The notes: a model not told the origin generated them from the sequence alone. Positions 1 to 9,087 are shown, counted from the stretch's first letter. The stretch is DNA of 45,917 nucleotides from Paenibacillus alba (GCF_013204855.1 NZ_JABMKZ010000050.1:1-45917), one strand, 5' to 3'. A program made the numbers and translations.

Positions 1-34
1 GCTGACGAATACTAATCGGTCGAGGGCTTAACCA
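1..34 (+). rRNA. 23S ribosomal RNA, 3' end only
   Basis: The first bases match the conserved 3' terminus of Firmicute 23S rRNA (ACTAATCGGTCGAGG followed by CTTAACCA). Only the last ~34 nt lie in the window and the exact end is approximate. The next ~115 nt are spacer with no 5S-like sequence before the first tRNA. Confidence 0.9.
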
Positions 35-149
35 ATAGCTGACTAAGCAGCAAATGAAACTACGCCAGTCGTAGTAGCGTTGATCTTACCTTTACGCACG
101 TTTCGTATCTAGTTTTCAAGGAATAAATCCTTGTACTAAGTTTTTCTAT

Positions 150-225
150 TCCCTGATAGCTCAGTTGGTAGAGCACTCGACTGTTAATCGAGTTGTCACA
201 GGTTCGAGTCCTGTTCGGGGAGCCA
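150..225 (+). tRNA. tRNA-Asn (GTT)
   Basis: Full cloverleaf with acceptor TCCCTGA paired to TCGGGGA, anticodon GTT in the loop CTGTTAA, T-loop GGTTCGAGTCC and an encoded CCA. First tRNA of the array behind the 23S gene. Confidence 0.95.
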
Positions 226-228
226 TAT

Positions 229-320
229 GGAGAGGTGTCCGAGCTGGCCGAAGGAGCACGATTGGAAATCGTGTAGGCGTCACAAGCGTCTCGAGGGTTC
301 GAATCCCTCTCTCTCCGCCA
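229..320 (+). tRNA. tRNA-Ser (GGA)
   Basis: Class II tRNA with a long variable arm, acceptor GGAGAGG, anticodon GGA in TTGGAAA, and an encoded CCA. It starts 3 nt after tRNA-Asn. Confidence 0.95.
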
Positions 321-335
321 CTATCTTTCTAGCAA

Positions 336-410
336 GGCCCGTTGGTCAAGTGGTTAAGACACCTCCCTTTCACGGAGGTAACAGGGGTTCGAGTCCCCTA
401 CGGGTCACCA
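336..410 (+). tRNA. tRNA-Glu (TTC)
   Basis: Acceptor GGCCCGT pairs with ACGGGTC (two G-T wobbles); anticodon TTC in CTTTCAC; T-arm GGGGTTCGAGTCCCC; CCA encoded. Confidence 0.95.
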
Positions 411-436
411 TATATTCACACAGATTAACATCCCAT

Positions 437-509
437 GGAGGCTTAGCTCAGCTGGGAGAGCATCTGCCTTACAAGCAGAGGGTCGGCGGTTCGATCCCGT
501 CAGCCTCCA
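437..509 (+). tRNA. tRNA-Val (TAC)
   Basis: Acceptor GGAGGCT pairs with AGCCTCC, anticodon TAC in CTTACAA. The discriminator A is followed by TCA, so the terminal CCA is not encoded. Confidence 0.93.
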
Positions 510-568
510 TCAAGTTTCCTTCAAAAGTGAGACTTGCAAAGCTTGGAAACGTGAATTATAATTAACGA

Positions 569-649
<81 letters not shown>

Positions 650-680
650 ATCTTCATCATGAAGATATTTTAACTAGCAT

Positions 681-757
681 GGAGCTGTGGTGTAGTGGCC
701 TAACATGCCTGCCTGTCACGCAGGAGACCGCGGGTTCGAATCCCGTCAGCTCCGCCA
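681..757 (+). tRNA. tRNA-Asp (GTC)
   Basis: Acceptor GGAGCTG/CAGCTCC, anticodon GTC in CTGTCAC, encoded CCA. Confidence 0.95.
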
Positions 758-779
758 TTTTTCTTCAAATGTTAAGCAA

Positions 780-855
<76 letters not shown>

Positions 856-871
856 TTTCTTAATTAAATAC

Positions 872-947
<76 letters not shown>

Positions 948-953
948 TAGCAT

Positions 954-1035
954 GGAGGCTTAGTGAAGTGGCTAAACACGGCAGACTGTAAATCTGCTCT
1001 CTCCGAGTTCGGTGGTTCGAATCCATCAGCCTCCA
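954..1035 (+). tRNA. tRNA-Tyr (GTA)
   Basis: Class II tRNA with a long variable arm, acceptor GGAGGCT/AGCCTCC, anticodon GTA in CTGTAAA. The CCA is not encoded (discriminator A then TTT). Confidence 0.93.
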
Positions 1036-1047
1036 TTTACTTTTTCT

Positions 1048-1121
1048 AGGGGCATAGTTTAAGGGTAGAACAAAGGTCTCCAAAACCTTTGGTGTGGGTT
1101 CAATTCCTGCTGCCCCTGCCA
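1048..1121 (+). tRNA. tRNA-Trp (CCA)
   Basis: Acceptor AGGGGCA/TGCCCCT, anticodon CCA in CTCCAAA, encoded 3' CCA. Confidence 0.95.
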
Positions 1122-1144
1122 AAAAAGTAAAAACTTAATATTGT

Positions 1145-1220
1145 GGCGGTCGTGGCGAAGGGGTTAACGCACTGGTTTGTGGATCCAGCATTCGCGGGTT
1201 CAAGTCCCGTCGTCCGCCCA
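1145..1220 (+). tRNA. tRNA-His (GTG)
   Basis: Anticodon GTG in TTGTGGA, and an extra G-1 (1145) facing C73 (1218) as expected for tRNA-His. By my fold there is a T-T opposition in the acceptor stem (1150/1213) and another at the base of the anticodon loop. The canonical 3' CCA is not fully encoded (CCA at 1218-1220 includes C73), so the 3' end is approximate. Confidence 0.85.
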
Positions 1221-1247
1221 TTATTACCTAATCAAGTATCAAGATAA

Positions 1248-1319
1248 TGGGGATTAGCCAAGCGGTAAGGCAACGGACTTTGACTCCGTCATGCCAAGGT
1301 TCAAATCCTTGATCCCCAG
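1248..1319 (+). tRNA. tRNA-Gln (TTG)
   Basis: Acceptor TGGGGAT/ATCCCCA, anticodon TTG in CTTTGAC. Discriminator G is followed by TTT, so CCA is not encoded. Confidence 0.93.
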
Positions 1320-1327
1320 TTTTATAT

Positions 1328-1402
1328 GCGGAAGTGGCTCAGCGGTAGAGCATCGCCTTGCCAAGGCGAGGGTCGCGGGTTCGATCCCCGTCTTCCGCTC
1401 CA
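1328..1402 (+). tRNA. tRNA-Gly (GCC)
   Basis: Acceptor GCGGAAG/CTTCCGC, anticodon GCC in TTGCCAA, encoded CCA. Confidence 0.95.
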
Positions 1403-1412
1403 TTATTACTAA

Positions 1413-1486
1413 GGCGCCATAGCCAAGTGGTAAGGCAGAGCTCTGCAAAAGCTTTACCCCCAGTTCGAATCTGGGTGGCGCCTCCA
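1413..1486 (+). tRNA. tRNA-Cys (GCA)
   Basis: Acceptor GGCGCCA/TGGCGCC, anticodon GCA in CTGCAAA, encoded CCA. Confidence 0.95.
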
Positions 1487-1499
1487 CATTACCTTATAA

Positions 1500-1588
1500 G
1501 CCGGAGTGGCGGAATCGGCAGACGCACAGGACTTAAAATCCTGCGGTAGGTGACTACCGTACCAGTTCAAGTCTGGTCTTCGGCACCA
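1500..1588 (+). tRNA. tRNA-Leu (TAA)
   Basis: Class II tRNA with a long variable arm (CGGTAGGTGACTACCG), acceptor GCCGGAG, anticodon TAA in CTTAAAA, encoded CCA. Confidence 0.95.
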
Positions 1589-1606
1589 TTGTTTTACAAC
1601 GTATAT

Positions 1607-1685
1607 GCCGGCATGGCGGAATGGCAGACGCGCTCGACTCAAAATCGAGTCCGAAAGGGTGGAGGTTCGAGTCCTCTTGCCGGTA
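1607..1685 (+). tRNA. tRNA-Leu (CAA)
   Basis: Acceptor GCCGGCA/TGCCGGT (terminal G-T), anticodon CAA in CTCAAAA, CCA not encoded (A then TAG). Last tRNA of the array; a terminator follows within 10 nt. Confidence 0.92.
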
Positions 1686-1693
1686 TAGCAAAG

Positions 1694-1730
1694 AAGCTTA
1701 TGAAATCAATTGATTTCATAAGCTTTTTTT
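1694..1730 (+). terminator. Intrinsic terminator of the rRNA/tRNA operon
   Basis: A perfect 32-nt palindrome (1694-1725, arm AAGCTTATGAAATCAA) is followed by a T-run. It closes the 23S-tRNA transcription unit. Confidence 0.9.
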
Positions 1731-1813
1731 ATTTGTCTTGACGGCTGTCCATCACGAAGGTTACCCTAGAATTGGTATTCGGGGAAGATGTCACGTAAAG
1801 GATGCGATAGCGG

Positions 1814-3607
1814 TTGAACTGGAGAAAATCTCTGACTTTTAAATTTGTCGCCGGATTTGTGATCATTATTTCTCCACTTATTCTTTTCTTGTACTATAAT
1901 AACCTATACGCGATTAGTGTCGTGAGGGAGCAAGTCTCAGGAGCCAACCGAAACCTGTTGGCGGATTATGTGAAGCAAGTGGATAAGCAGATGAAAGAAA
2001 TCAATAATTACTTGAATTTGGTCAATGATCGCGAACCGGACGTGAATCTCTTGAATTTCATGGAGTATGGTACGGACGATTATATGCTGACGAAGCAAAA
2101 GATTTTTACGCGATTTCAGGTGGATTTGGGATACTTCCAGGTGATCGACACCATTTTTCTATATAATATCAAGGATAAAGATATTGTTCTGAATACACGA
2201 TCCGACTATTACTTAAACGAGAAAGTGATCGCAGATTACATCGAACAGCATCCCAAAGATGACGAGATGCAGAAGATTGGGTCTTGGCAGCTCATTAAGG
2301 TGGGCGATGAGACCGCTTTCCTCAAACTAATCAGAAACAATAATTTAGTGGTTGGCTGTTGGATCAAGGCGAACACAGTGGCTGAGCCTTTGAAGTTCCT
2401 GGACGCGGAGAATGGCGGTGGCGGGGCTGCGCTAGTGAGTATGGAAGGCGAAGTGGCATCAGTAACCAAATTGACGGAGCAGCAAATCGCGTTGGCAGCC
2501 AAAGTGCCGGAGCAGCAAGATAAGCCGTATCAATCTGTAACCGATTACACGAAGGAGCTTTCGTATCTGCTTGTTGCTATTCCCGCAACGATGGTTCCTA
2601 TCAAGTATGTTGTTCTGATTCCGGAAGCCAGCATGCTGAAGAATTTGCCCTTTTTTCGACTGGCCATTTATATTATTCCACTTGGCGGGCTGCTGATTTT
2701 ATCCTTTTACTTCATTTTCGTTAGAAAAGTATTGCTAACGCCGATGAAGAAGCTTATCCGCGGGATGCAGCGCATTACGAGAGGGGATTGGGATGTTCAA
2801 CTCGAACAGGACAATACGACGGAGTTCGCTTTTGTGATACGTACATTCAATAACATGGTCGGAGAAATTTCCAATTTGAAAATCGACGTCTATGAGCAGC
2901 AGCTGCTTACGAAGGAAGCCGAATTTAAACATTTGCAGGTGCAGATTAAACCGCATTTCTATTTGAATTCTTTGAACATTATTACAAGTCTCGCGGCAAC
3001 CAAGCAATACGATATCATCCAGAAAATGGCCCGATATTTGGCTGAATATTTCCGATTTAATATCTCAACATCAAGACGAACAGTGACCATAGAAGCAGAG
3101 CTTAAGCATATTCAGAATTACTTGGAGATTCAGAAGCTGCGCTTCCCAGGCAAGCTGACCTATGAAATCAGCCTTCCAGAGGAGCTCGCGCATTGCTCGA
3201 TGCTGCCTCTTACGATCCAAACGCTCGTAGAGAATTCTATCATTCATGGCTTTATGAATCGGCGTGAGCTTTTTACGATCAAGATTGAAGTGAGAGAAAG
3301 CCAAGTAGTTAAAGAGGGAATTAAGGAGAAAACGGTTTGGGTGCAAGTGGCTGATAATGGGGTTGGTTTTAAGCCGGAGATCCTTGATAAACTTCAAATG
3401 AATCGCTGGCACGAACATTCAGGTGAAAATGGACATCTTGGTCTTCATAATGTGTTATTAAGGCTGCAGATGCGTTATGGCGATCGGGCACAATTGTTAT
3501 TCCGTAATCAGGCTGACAAAGGTGCCGTTGTACAAATCGGCATTCCGGCAATCTACTTGGAAGATGAGGCTGAGGAAAACGATGACATATCAGATTATGG
3601 TCGTTGA
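1814..3607 (+). CDS. YesM-like sensor histidine kinase
   Basis: A 597-residue membrane sensor kinase of the LytS/YesM type (His_kinase family PF06580). It has an N-terminal transmembrane helix (~10-27), a ~250-residue extracellular sensing region, a second helix (~283-305), a HAMP linker, the phospho-accepting His381 in QIKPHFYLNSLN, and an ATPase domain with N-box Asn474 (VENSIIHGF) and G1-box Asp514 (DNGVGF). The chosen start is TTG 1814, with AAAGGA at 1797-1802 upstream. Its 3' end overlaps the next gene, an AraC-type response regulator, by 26 nt, so the pair is translationally coupled. Pairs of this kind usually sit beside and control Lpl/Ytc-type oligosaccharide importers, and one follows here. 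The ligand cannot be read from the sequence. Confidence 0.92.
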   Translation: MNWRKSLTFKFVAGFVIIISPLILFLYYNNLYAISVVREQVSGANRNLLADYVKQVDKQMKEINNYLNLVNDREPDVNLLNFMEYGTDDYMLTKQKIFTRFQVDLGYFQVIDTIFLYNIKDKDIVLNTRSDYYLNEKVIADYIEQHPKDDEMQKIGSWQLIKVGDETAFLKLIRNNNLVVGCWIKANTVAEPLKFLDAENGGGGAALVSMEGEVASVTKLTEQQIALAAKVPEQQDKPYQSVTDYTKELSYLLVAIPATMVPIKYVVLIPEASMLKNLPFFRLAIYIIPLGGLLILSFYFIFVRKVLLTPMKKLIRGMQRITRGDWDVQLEQDNTTEFAFVIRTFNNMVGEISNLKIDVYEQQLLTKEAEFKHLQVQIKPHFYLNSLNIITSLAATKQYDIIQKMARYLAEYFRFNISTSRRTVTIEAELKHIQNYLEIQKLRFPGKLTYEISLPEELAHCSMLPLTIQTLVENSIIHGFMNRRELFTIKIEVRESQVVKEGIKEKTVWVQVADNGVGFKPEILDKLQMNRWHEHSGENGHLGLHNVLLRLQMRYGDRAQLLFRNQADKGAVVQIGIPAIYLEDEAEENDDISDYGR

Positions 3608-5198
3608 TGATGAGTTTTATGCGGTTCAAGGCGTGACACAAGGGATTGAATGGGTGAATCTAGGGATCGAGCAGGTGTATGAGGCCTATGATGCTGAAGA
3701 AGCGAAGGAAAGGCTTCTAGAGTCTCGTATTGATGTCATGATTTGTGATATTGAGATGCCGAATATGAATGGACTTGAGCTGATTAATTGGGTAAAGGAG
3801 CATTCACCGTGGACGGAGACGATCTTCCTGACGGGGCATGCTGATTTCTCTTATACGCGAACGGCGCTGCAAGCAGGGTCTTTTGACTATATGCTGAAGC
3901 CCTTTGATTATGATGAGCTGCAGGTTGTTGTGGGGCGGGCGCTGAAGAAGATTCAGGAATCAAGGGAGGCGCAAAGCTTTCACGAGGTTCAGCAAAGATA
4001 TTACTCCCTGTTCCAAACACATAAACCGCTGCTGGAGGAAAAGTTTTGGCAGGATCTCTTGGCAAGGCGGATACCGCCATCCCGCTCATCGTTAGAGTCG
4101 CTCATTGCTTTGTATGAGCTGGGCTTTTCGCCAGAGAGCTGTGTACTGCCTGTGCTGATCTCGGTGGAACTGTGGAAAAAGGAGTTAAGCGCACGCGACG
4201 AAGATATTATGGAATATGCGCTTCGCAATGCCGCAGGGGAACTGATCTTGGCGAGCGAGGATGGCGCAGTTCTGCAAGACCGCAGTGGGAATAACTTGGT
4301 GCTGTTCTACCTGCCACCGGAGCCTTCTTACAACATGAGCAGTCTCGCGCAGCGCTGCGAGCATTATATTCGTTCCTGCAACGAATATTTCTTTTGCGAT
4401 TTAAGCTGCTACATGGGGGAAGCGACTGAATTTGGCAGCTTTTTGGAGATGTATGTGCAGCTGCTCGAAGCCGAACGAAGCAACGTTACTCTGTCCAATC
4501 GTGTTATCCCATTAGACGAGCATCGGGAGTCGTCCGGACAGGCGCTTTTGATACCTTGGGTGTCAGGTATTTCGGTTTTATTCGATTTGGGCAGCAGGGA
4601 AGATGTGAAGCGCAAGCTGGATGACATTTTTGCCATGCTGGAGGCAGAGCCAAGCTTAACGATTGAGACGCTGGAATCTTCGTATCATGCTTTGCTGCAT
4701 ATGGTGTTTCAAGTGTTTCATAAACGAGGCTTCACCTTGCAGGAAGTTTTTGCGCCACGTGATCTGTCCGACAGTGCCTCGGCAACACGCTCCCTGCTTC
4801 AGTTCAAGGCATGGTGTTACCGCATTATTCTAAATGGAATGGACTTTATCCTGCATAATGAAAAAGGCGAGGCGTCCGTCATTCACAAGATTTCCTCTTA
4901 TATTGACGAGCATTTGCGAGAGGATATAACAAGGGAACAAATCGCGGAGTATGTTCATTTTAACCCGGCTTATTTATCCCGATTATTTAAAAAAGAGACG
5001 GGGAGCTCCCTGACCGATTATATTTTGGCCAAACGCATGGAGAAGTCCAAAGATTTGCTGGTCTCCTCCCAGCTCAAAATAGGGGATATTGCAGAAATTG
5101 TCGGGTATGAGAACATCCCTTATTTCACGAAGATGTTTAAAAAGTCAACTGGGCGCACGCCAAGAGAGTATCGCAAAGAACAAACAGCCTCCATATGA
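3582..5198 (+). CDS. AraC-family response regulator, YesN-like
   Basis: A 538-residue two-component regulator. The receiver domain (1-~120) carries the acidic pair Asp9/Asp10, phospho-acceptor Asp56 (MICDIEMPNMNG) and the conserved Lys of MLKPFDYDEL. A ~300-residue middle region without a recognised motif follows, then a C-terminal double helix-turn-helix of the AraC type (~433-535, ending TGRTPREYRKEQ). The start is ATG 3582, preceded by TGAGGAAA; the frame stays open farther upstream but that part lies inside the kinase gene. Cognate partner of the preceding kinase and the likely activator of the transporter operon that begins 191 nt downstream. Confidence 0.92.
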   Translation: MTYQIMVVDDEFYAVQGVTQGIEWVNLGIEQVYEAYDAEEAKERLLESRIDVMICDIEMPNMNGLELINWVKEHSPWTETIFLTGHADFSYTRTALQAGSFDYMLKPFDYDELQVVVGRALKKIQESREAQSFHEVQQRYYSLFQTHKPLLEEKFWQDLLARRIPPSRSSLESLIALYELGFSPESCVLPVLISVELWKKELSARDEDIMEYALRNAAGELILASEDGAVLQDRSGNNLVLFYLPPEPSYNMSSLAQRCEHYIRSCNEYFFCDLSCYMGEATEFGSFLEMYVQLLEAERSNVTLSNRVIPLDEHRESSGQALLIPWVSGISVLFDLGSREDVKRKLDDIFAMLEAEPSLTIETLESSYHALLHMVFQVFHKRGFTLQEVFAPRDLSDSASATRSLLQFKAWCYRIILNGMDFILHNEKGEASVIHKISSYIDEHLREDITREQIAEYVHFNPAYLSRLFKKETGSSLTDYILAKRMEKSKDLLVSSQLKIGDIAEIVGYENIPYFTKMFKKSTGRTPREYRKEQTASI

Positions 5199-5203
5199 AC
5201 GGT

Positions 5204-5236
5204 GAGCCATTTCCATTTGAGATGGCTCTTTATTTT
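5204..5236 (+). terminator. Intrinsic terminator after the regulator gene
   Basis: The inverted repeat GAGCCAT/ATGGCTC is followed by TTTATTTT, 6 nt after the stop codon of the response regulator. The transporter operon is therefore probably transcribed separately. Confidence 0.75.
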
Positions 5237-5389
5237 GCACAAAAGGAAGATGCAGGAAGAGAAAAGTAACAAAAGTAGCAGAAATGAGGTCACAATCGGG
5301 TATAGAGTGGAACTACATTCGCTTCTATAATGAAGACATAAGAGAGAGAACACACACATACGAACTCAGAGCAGATAGGGGGAAGATCA

Positions 5390-6364
5390 ATGAGCAAAGC
5401 AGTAGCAGGGCAATCAGCTGCCAAGATCAGTGATCCACATGAAGTTAAACCGAAGAAAATGAGTTACTTTTCGCAGAAGAAGGCCCTGTATTTCATGCTT
5501 TTACCAGGTGTGCTTTATTTATTACTGAACAATTACTTGCCGATGTTTGGCATAATTATCGCTTTTAAGAAAATCAACTATACCGATGGTATTTGGGGAA
5601 GTCCTTGGGCAGGACTAGAGAATTTCAAATATTTGTTCGCCACCGCGGATGCTTGGACGATTACACGAAATACTTTGTTGTACAACGCCGTATTTATCAT
5701 TCTCAATCTTGTTTTTGGTGTTGCCATTGCTATTTTATTAAATGAAGTGAAGCAAAAGTTGATGTCCAAATTCTATCAATCGGTTGTCTTTCTCCCCTAC
5801 TTCTTATCCATGGTTGTCGTTGGTTATGTGGTGCTGGGATTTCTAAGTATGGAAACAGGATTCATTAATAAATCCATTCTGGAGCCGCTTGGCTTCGAGG
5901 GCATTGACTGGTACTCCGAATCGAGTTACTGGACGCTCATTCTTCCTATCGTGAACACGTGGAAATATGTCGGATACTCATCGGTGATCTACTTAGCGGC
6001 AATCGTCGGTTTTGACCAAGAGCTATATGAAGCGGCTACACTTGATGGCGCCAGTAAAATGCAGCAGTTCCGCTACATTACGATCCCGCTTTTGTATCCC
6101 TTAATCATCATTACTACGCTGCTGGCCATAGGCCGGATCTTCTACTCGGACTTTGGACTTTTCTATCAGGTTCCCTTGAACTCAGGTACGTTATTCCCAA
6201 CAACGAATGTTATCGACACTTACGTCTATCGCACGTTTCTCATTAACGGTGACATCGGAATGTCGTCGGCAGCTGGATTGTATCAAGCGATCGTTGGTTT
6301 TGTGCTCATTCTTGCCAGCAATATGCTTGTCCGACGAGTCAGCAAAGAAAATGCCTTATTTTAA
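5390..6364 (+). CDS. ABC transporter permease, LplB/YteP-type
   Basis: A 324-residue inner-membrane permease with six predicted helices, the first near residues 32-50. The cytoplasmic EAA loop that contacts the ATPase is seen at YEAATLDGAS (Glu214, Gly220). It belongs to the carbohydrate-uptake-1 class of binding-protein-dependent permeases. The start ATG 5390 follows GGGGGAA. A TATAAT at 5326-5331 upstream could be the -10 of the operon. It is the first of permease-permease-lipoprotein, a gene order typical of Paenibacillus/Bacillus oligosaccharide importers that share a housekeeping ATPase encoded elsewhere; no ATPase gene is present in this window. Confidence 0.92.
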   Translation: MSKAVAGQSAAKISDPHEVKPKKMSYFSQKKALYFMLLPGVLYLLLNNYLPMFGIIIAFKKINYTDGIWGSPWAGLENFKYLFATADAWTITRNTLLYNAVFIILNLVFGVAIAILLNEVKQKLMSKFYQSVVFLPYFLSMVVVGYVVLGFLSMETGFINKSILEPLGFEGIDWYSESSYWTLILPIVNTWKYVGYSSVIYLAAIVGFDQELYEAATLDGASKMQQFRYITIPLLYPLIIITTLLAIGRIFYSDFGLFYQVPLNSGTLFPTTNVIDTYVYRTFLINGDIGMSSAAGLYQAIVGFVLILASNMLVRRVSKENALF

Positions 6365-6399
6365 ACCACATATGAGGTTAGTTCTAGGGGGTTAACAAG

Positions 6400-7311
6400 A
6401 TGTCACAAGCATCTGCGCAACATAAAAAAACTAGCGGACTTGATATATTCGTCCACATTCTCTTTATTGTCATCTCCATTCTGTGCATCGCGCCGCTTAT
6501 CTTGGTGATATCGGTCTCATTCTCAGATGAAACGTCCATTATTGCCAATGGATTCAAGTTCTACCCCGAAGTATTCAGTCTAAAAGCTTATGAAATCCTA
6601 TTTAAGGATTTTGAGCAAATTCTGCGCTCCTATGGCATTTCGTTATTCGTAACGATTGTCGGATCGATCTTGAGCTTACTTTTAATTGCTCTTTACGCCT
6701 ATCCGTTATCTAGGGAGGATTTGAAATATCGGAATGCTTTTGCCTTCTTCATCTTCTTCACGATGTTGTTCAATGGTGGATTGGTACCATGGTATCTCGT
6801 TTACGTGAATATCCTCCATCTCAAGAATACCGTGTGGTCATTGATTTTACCGCTGCTAATGACACCATTTTTCGTCATTGTGATGCGCACCTTTTTTGCA
6901 ACGACGATCCCCACCGCTTTGCTCGAATCCGCCAAAATCGATGGTGCGAGCGAGCTGAAGACATTTATTAGAATCGTTCTTCCACTGTCCTTGCCGGTTC
7001 TGGGAACGATCGCCTTATTCAATACAGTGAATTACTGGAATGATTGGTTTCTCAGCTTGGTGTTTATCAGTGACAGCCATAACATCAGCTTGCAATATTT
7101 AATGTACAAAACGCTGCTGAACATTCAGTACATTACTTCAAACTCTGCTGTTCTAAATGGGATCTCAAGCGGGGGCGGCCAAATTGATTTGCCCTCCAGA
7201 ACGCTTCAAATGGCTATGGCTGTTGTTGGTATTGGACCCGTCGTTATTGCTTATCCCTTCTTCCAACGATACTTCGTAAGAGGACTAACGATTGGCGCTG
7301 TAAAAGGCTAG
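6400..7311 (+). CDS. ABC transporter permease, YtcP-type
   Basis: A 303-residue permease with six predicted helices and an EAA-type loop LESAKIDGASELKTF (Glu176, Gly182). It is the second permease subunit, expected to form a heterodimer with the preceding gene product in a sugar importer. The start ATG 6400 follows CTAGGGGG, 35 nt after the upstream stop, so both genes are on one transcript. The C-terminus FFQRYFVRGLTIGAVKG is typical of YtcP-like subunits. A short GC-rich inverted repeat (CCGGG/CCCGG, 7314-7328) lies just behind the stop, before the binding-protein gene. Confidence 0.93.
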   Translation: MSQASAQHKKTSGLDIFVHILFIVISILCIAPLILVISVSFSDETSIIANGFKFYPEVFSLKAYEILFKDFEQILRSYGISLFVTIVGSILSLLLIALYAYPLSREDLKYRNAFAFFIFFTMLFNGGLVPWYLVYVNILHLKNTVWSLILPLLMTPFFVIVMRTFFATTIPTALLESAKIDGASELKTFIRIVLPLSLPVLGTIALFNTVNYWNDWFLSLVFISDSHNISLQYLMYKTLLNIQYITSNSAVLNGISSGGGQIDLPSRTLQMAMAVVGIGPVVIAYPFFQRYFVRGLTIGAVKG

Positions 7312-7382
7312 CCCCGGGCGCCCCCCGGTTACGATAAAGGTTAGTATTCATGTATAAAAACATATCTTAGGAGGGTTATTAG

Positions 7383-8951
7383 ATGAAGACAATGAACAAA
7401 ACAATGCTAACGACGCTTTCAGGCATGATGGCCATTAGCATGGTTCTAGCTGGGTGCGCCAAATCGAATACAACAGAAACGACAGCGGCGCCTGCGGCAA
7501 CAACAGCAGCAACGGCGGCGGCTGCAGCCACACCAGAAGCTAAGCCAAGCGCCAAAACAGAGCTGGTCACTTTGTATTATCCTGGCGCTGAACAGAAAGA
7601 CGTCAAATCCGTCGAAGAAGAAGCGAATAAATATTTGAAAGATAAACTCAATGCAACGATCAAAATCAATGCGATTGATTTCGGCCAATGGAACGATAAA
7701 TTAAACTTGATGATTGCTTCCGGGGAAGAAGCCGATATCATTTTCACAGCAGCATGGCAAAACTACACCGTGAACGTGGCCAAAGGCGCGTTCCTGCCTT
7801 TGAATGATTTGTTGGCCAAAAACGGCCAGGATATCGTGAAAAACCTCGACCCAGCTTTCCTCGAAGGCTCCAAAATTAACGGCAAAAACTACGGAATACC
7901 AACAAACAAAGAACTTGCAGCTACACGTGGCGTGCTCCTGCGTAAGGATCTTGTTGATAAATACAAAATGGATCTGACGAACGTTAAAACGTGGAAGGAC
8001 CTTGAGCCGCTTTTGAAAACGGTGAAAGACAAAGAACCGGGCATTACACCATGGTTTATTGCGAATCAAGGAAACGGCGGCAGCAGCGGTATACTGGATA
8101 ACCTGGATTGGGATTATCTCGGCGATGCTTCCGTGCCAGGTGTCATTTCCAAAACGGGCAAAAATACGAAGGTACTTAATGCGCTTGAAACACCGGAATA
8201 CAAAGAAGCAGCAAAGCTGATCCGTTCCTACTATAAAGCAGGCTATATCAACAAAGATGCCGCCACAACTACGGTGTTCCCCAAAGACCAAGCGAAAGCC
8301 GGCAAAGTATTCATGTGGACAGATGGACTGAAGCCAGGTAAAGATGCAGAAACAGAAGGTTATGTAGGCTTTAAGTTAACCCAGCTCGATTTGACGGTTC
8401 CCACCATTTCAACGGGGGATGCATCCGGGGCCATGCTGGCGATCTCCAAGACATCCAAGCATCCTGATTTGGCTATGAAAGTGATTAACCTTTTGCACTC
8501 GGATAAAACGTTCAATAACTTGATTAACTTCGGTATTGAGGGTAAACACTATGTGAAAAAATCAGATACGATTATTGATCTGCCTGCCGGCAAAACGGCG
8601 CAAGATACAGGCTATAACCCAGGCGCTCAATGGGAGCTTGGCAACCAGTTCTTGAACTACCTATGGACCAATGAAGATCCGAACAAATGGCAAAAATTTA
8701 AGGATTTTAACGCAAAAGGGGTAAAATCTCCTGCACTTGGCTTTGCTTTCAACAGTGAACCGGTTAAAAATGAAATCGCAGCTTGCGCTAACATCGCCAA
8801 CCAATATGGCCCGGCACTGTCCGCAGGCACCGTGGATCCGGATGAAGTCATTCCCAAATTCCTCGAGAAATTGAAAGCCGCAGGTGTGGACAAAATTATC
8901 GCGGAAAAACAAAAGCAGTTGGATGCTTTTCTGGCAGCGTCGAAAAAGTAA
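7383..8951 (+). CDS. Extracellular solute-binding lipoprotein of the sugar ABC importer
   Basis: A 522-residue lipoprotein. A signal peptide ends in the lipobox LAGC with lipidated Cys25, followed by an Ala/Thr-rich tether (~27-56) and the family-1 solute-binding fold of the LplA/YtcQ type. It captures the transported sugar outside the membrane and hands it to the two permeases encoded just upstream. The start ATG 7383 follows AGGAGGG. The gene is last in its operon and a strong terminator follows 7 nt after the stop. The sugar is unknown; no glycoside hydrolase lies nearby to hint at it. Confidence 0.93.
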   Translation: MKTMNKTMLTTLSGMMAISMVLAGCAKSNTTETTAAPAATTAATAAAAATPEAKPSAKTELVTLYYPGAEQKDVKSVEEEANKYLKDKLNATIKINAIDFGQWNDKLNLMIASGEEADIIFTAAWQNYTVNVAKGAFLPLNDLLAKNGQDIVKNLDPAFLEGSKINGKNYGIPTNKELAATRGVLLRKDLVDKYKMDLTNVKTWKDLEPLLKTVKDKEPGITPWFIANQGNGGSSGILDNLDWDYLGDASVPGVISKTGKNTKVLNALETPEYKEAAKLIRSYYKAGYINKDAATTTVFPKDQAKAGKVFMWTDGLKPGKDAETEGYVGFKLTQLDLTVPTISTGDASGAMLAISKTSKHPDLAMKVINLLHSDKTFNNLINFGIEGKHYVKKSDTIIDLPAGKTAQDTGYNPGAQWELGNQFLNYLWTNEDPNKWQKFKDFNAKGVKSPALGFAFNSEPVKNEIAACANIANQYGPALSAGTVDPDEVIPKFLEKLKAAGVDKIIAEKQKQLDAFLAASKK

Positions 8952-8958
8952 TGTTATG

Positions 8959-9001
8959 AATAAGGAGCCAGGTTCAAATGAACCTTGGCTCCTTATTTTT
9001 T
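8959..9001 (+). terminator. Intrinsic terminator of the sugar ABC operon
   Basis: A long inverted repeat (AATAAGGAGCCA...GGTTC with GAACC...TGGCTCCTTATT) is followed by a T-run. A second weaker stem with a T-run (AAGGC...GCAGCCTT, 9008-9040) follows. Confidence 0.9.
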
Positions 9002-9087
9002 GGGCCTAAGGCCTGCGGAATGTTTAGGCAGCAGCCTTTTTTTCGAAAATAACGCTGGAATCTGAACAAGAGCCAGCAGCCTTCCAT

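Noticed and set aside
1738..1772. Promoter TTGACG...TAGAAT before the first kinase gene
   Set aside because: The spacer would be 23 nt, too long for a sigma-A promoter.
7701..8291. 196-codon minus-strand frame inside the solute-binding protein gene
   Set aside because: It lies wholly antisense to a clear lipoprotein gene, with no ribosome binding site and Phe/Cys-rich composition typical of shadow frames.
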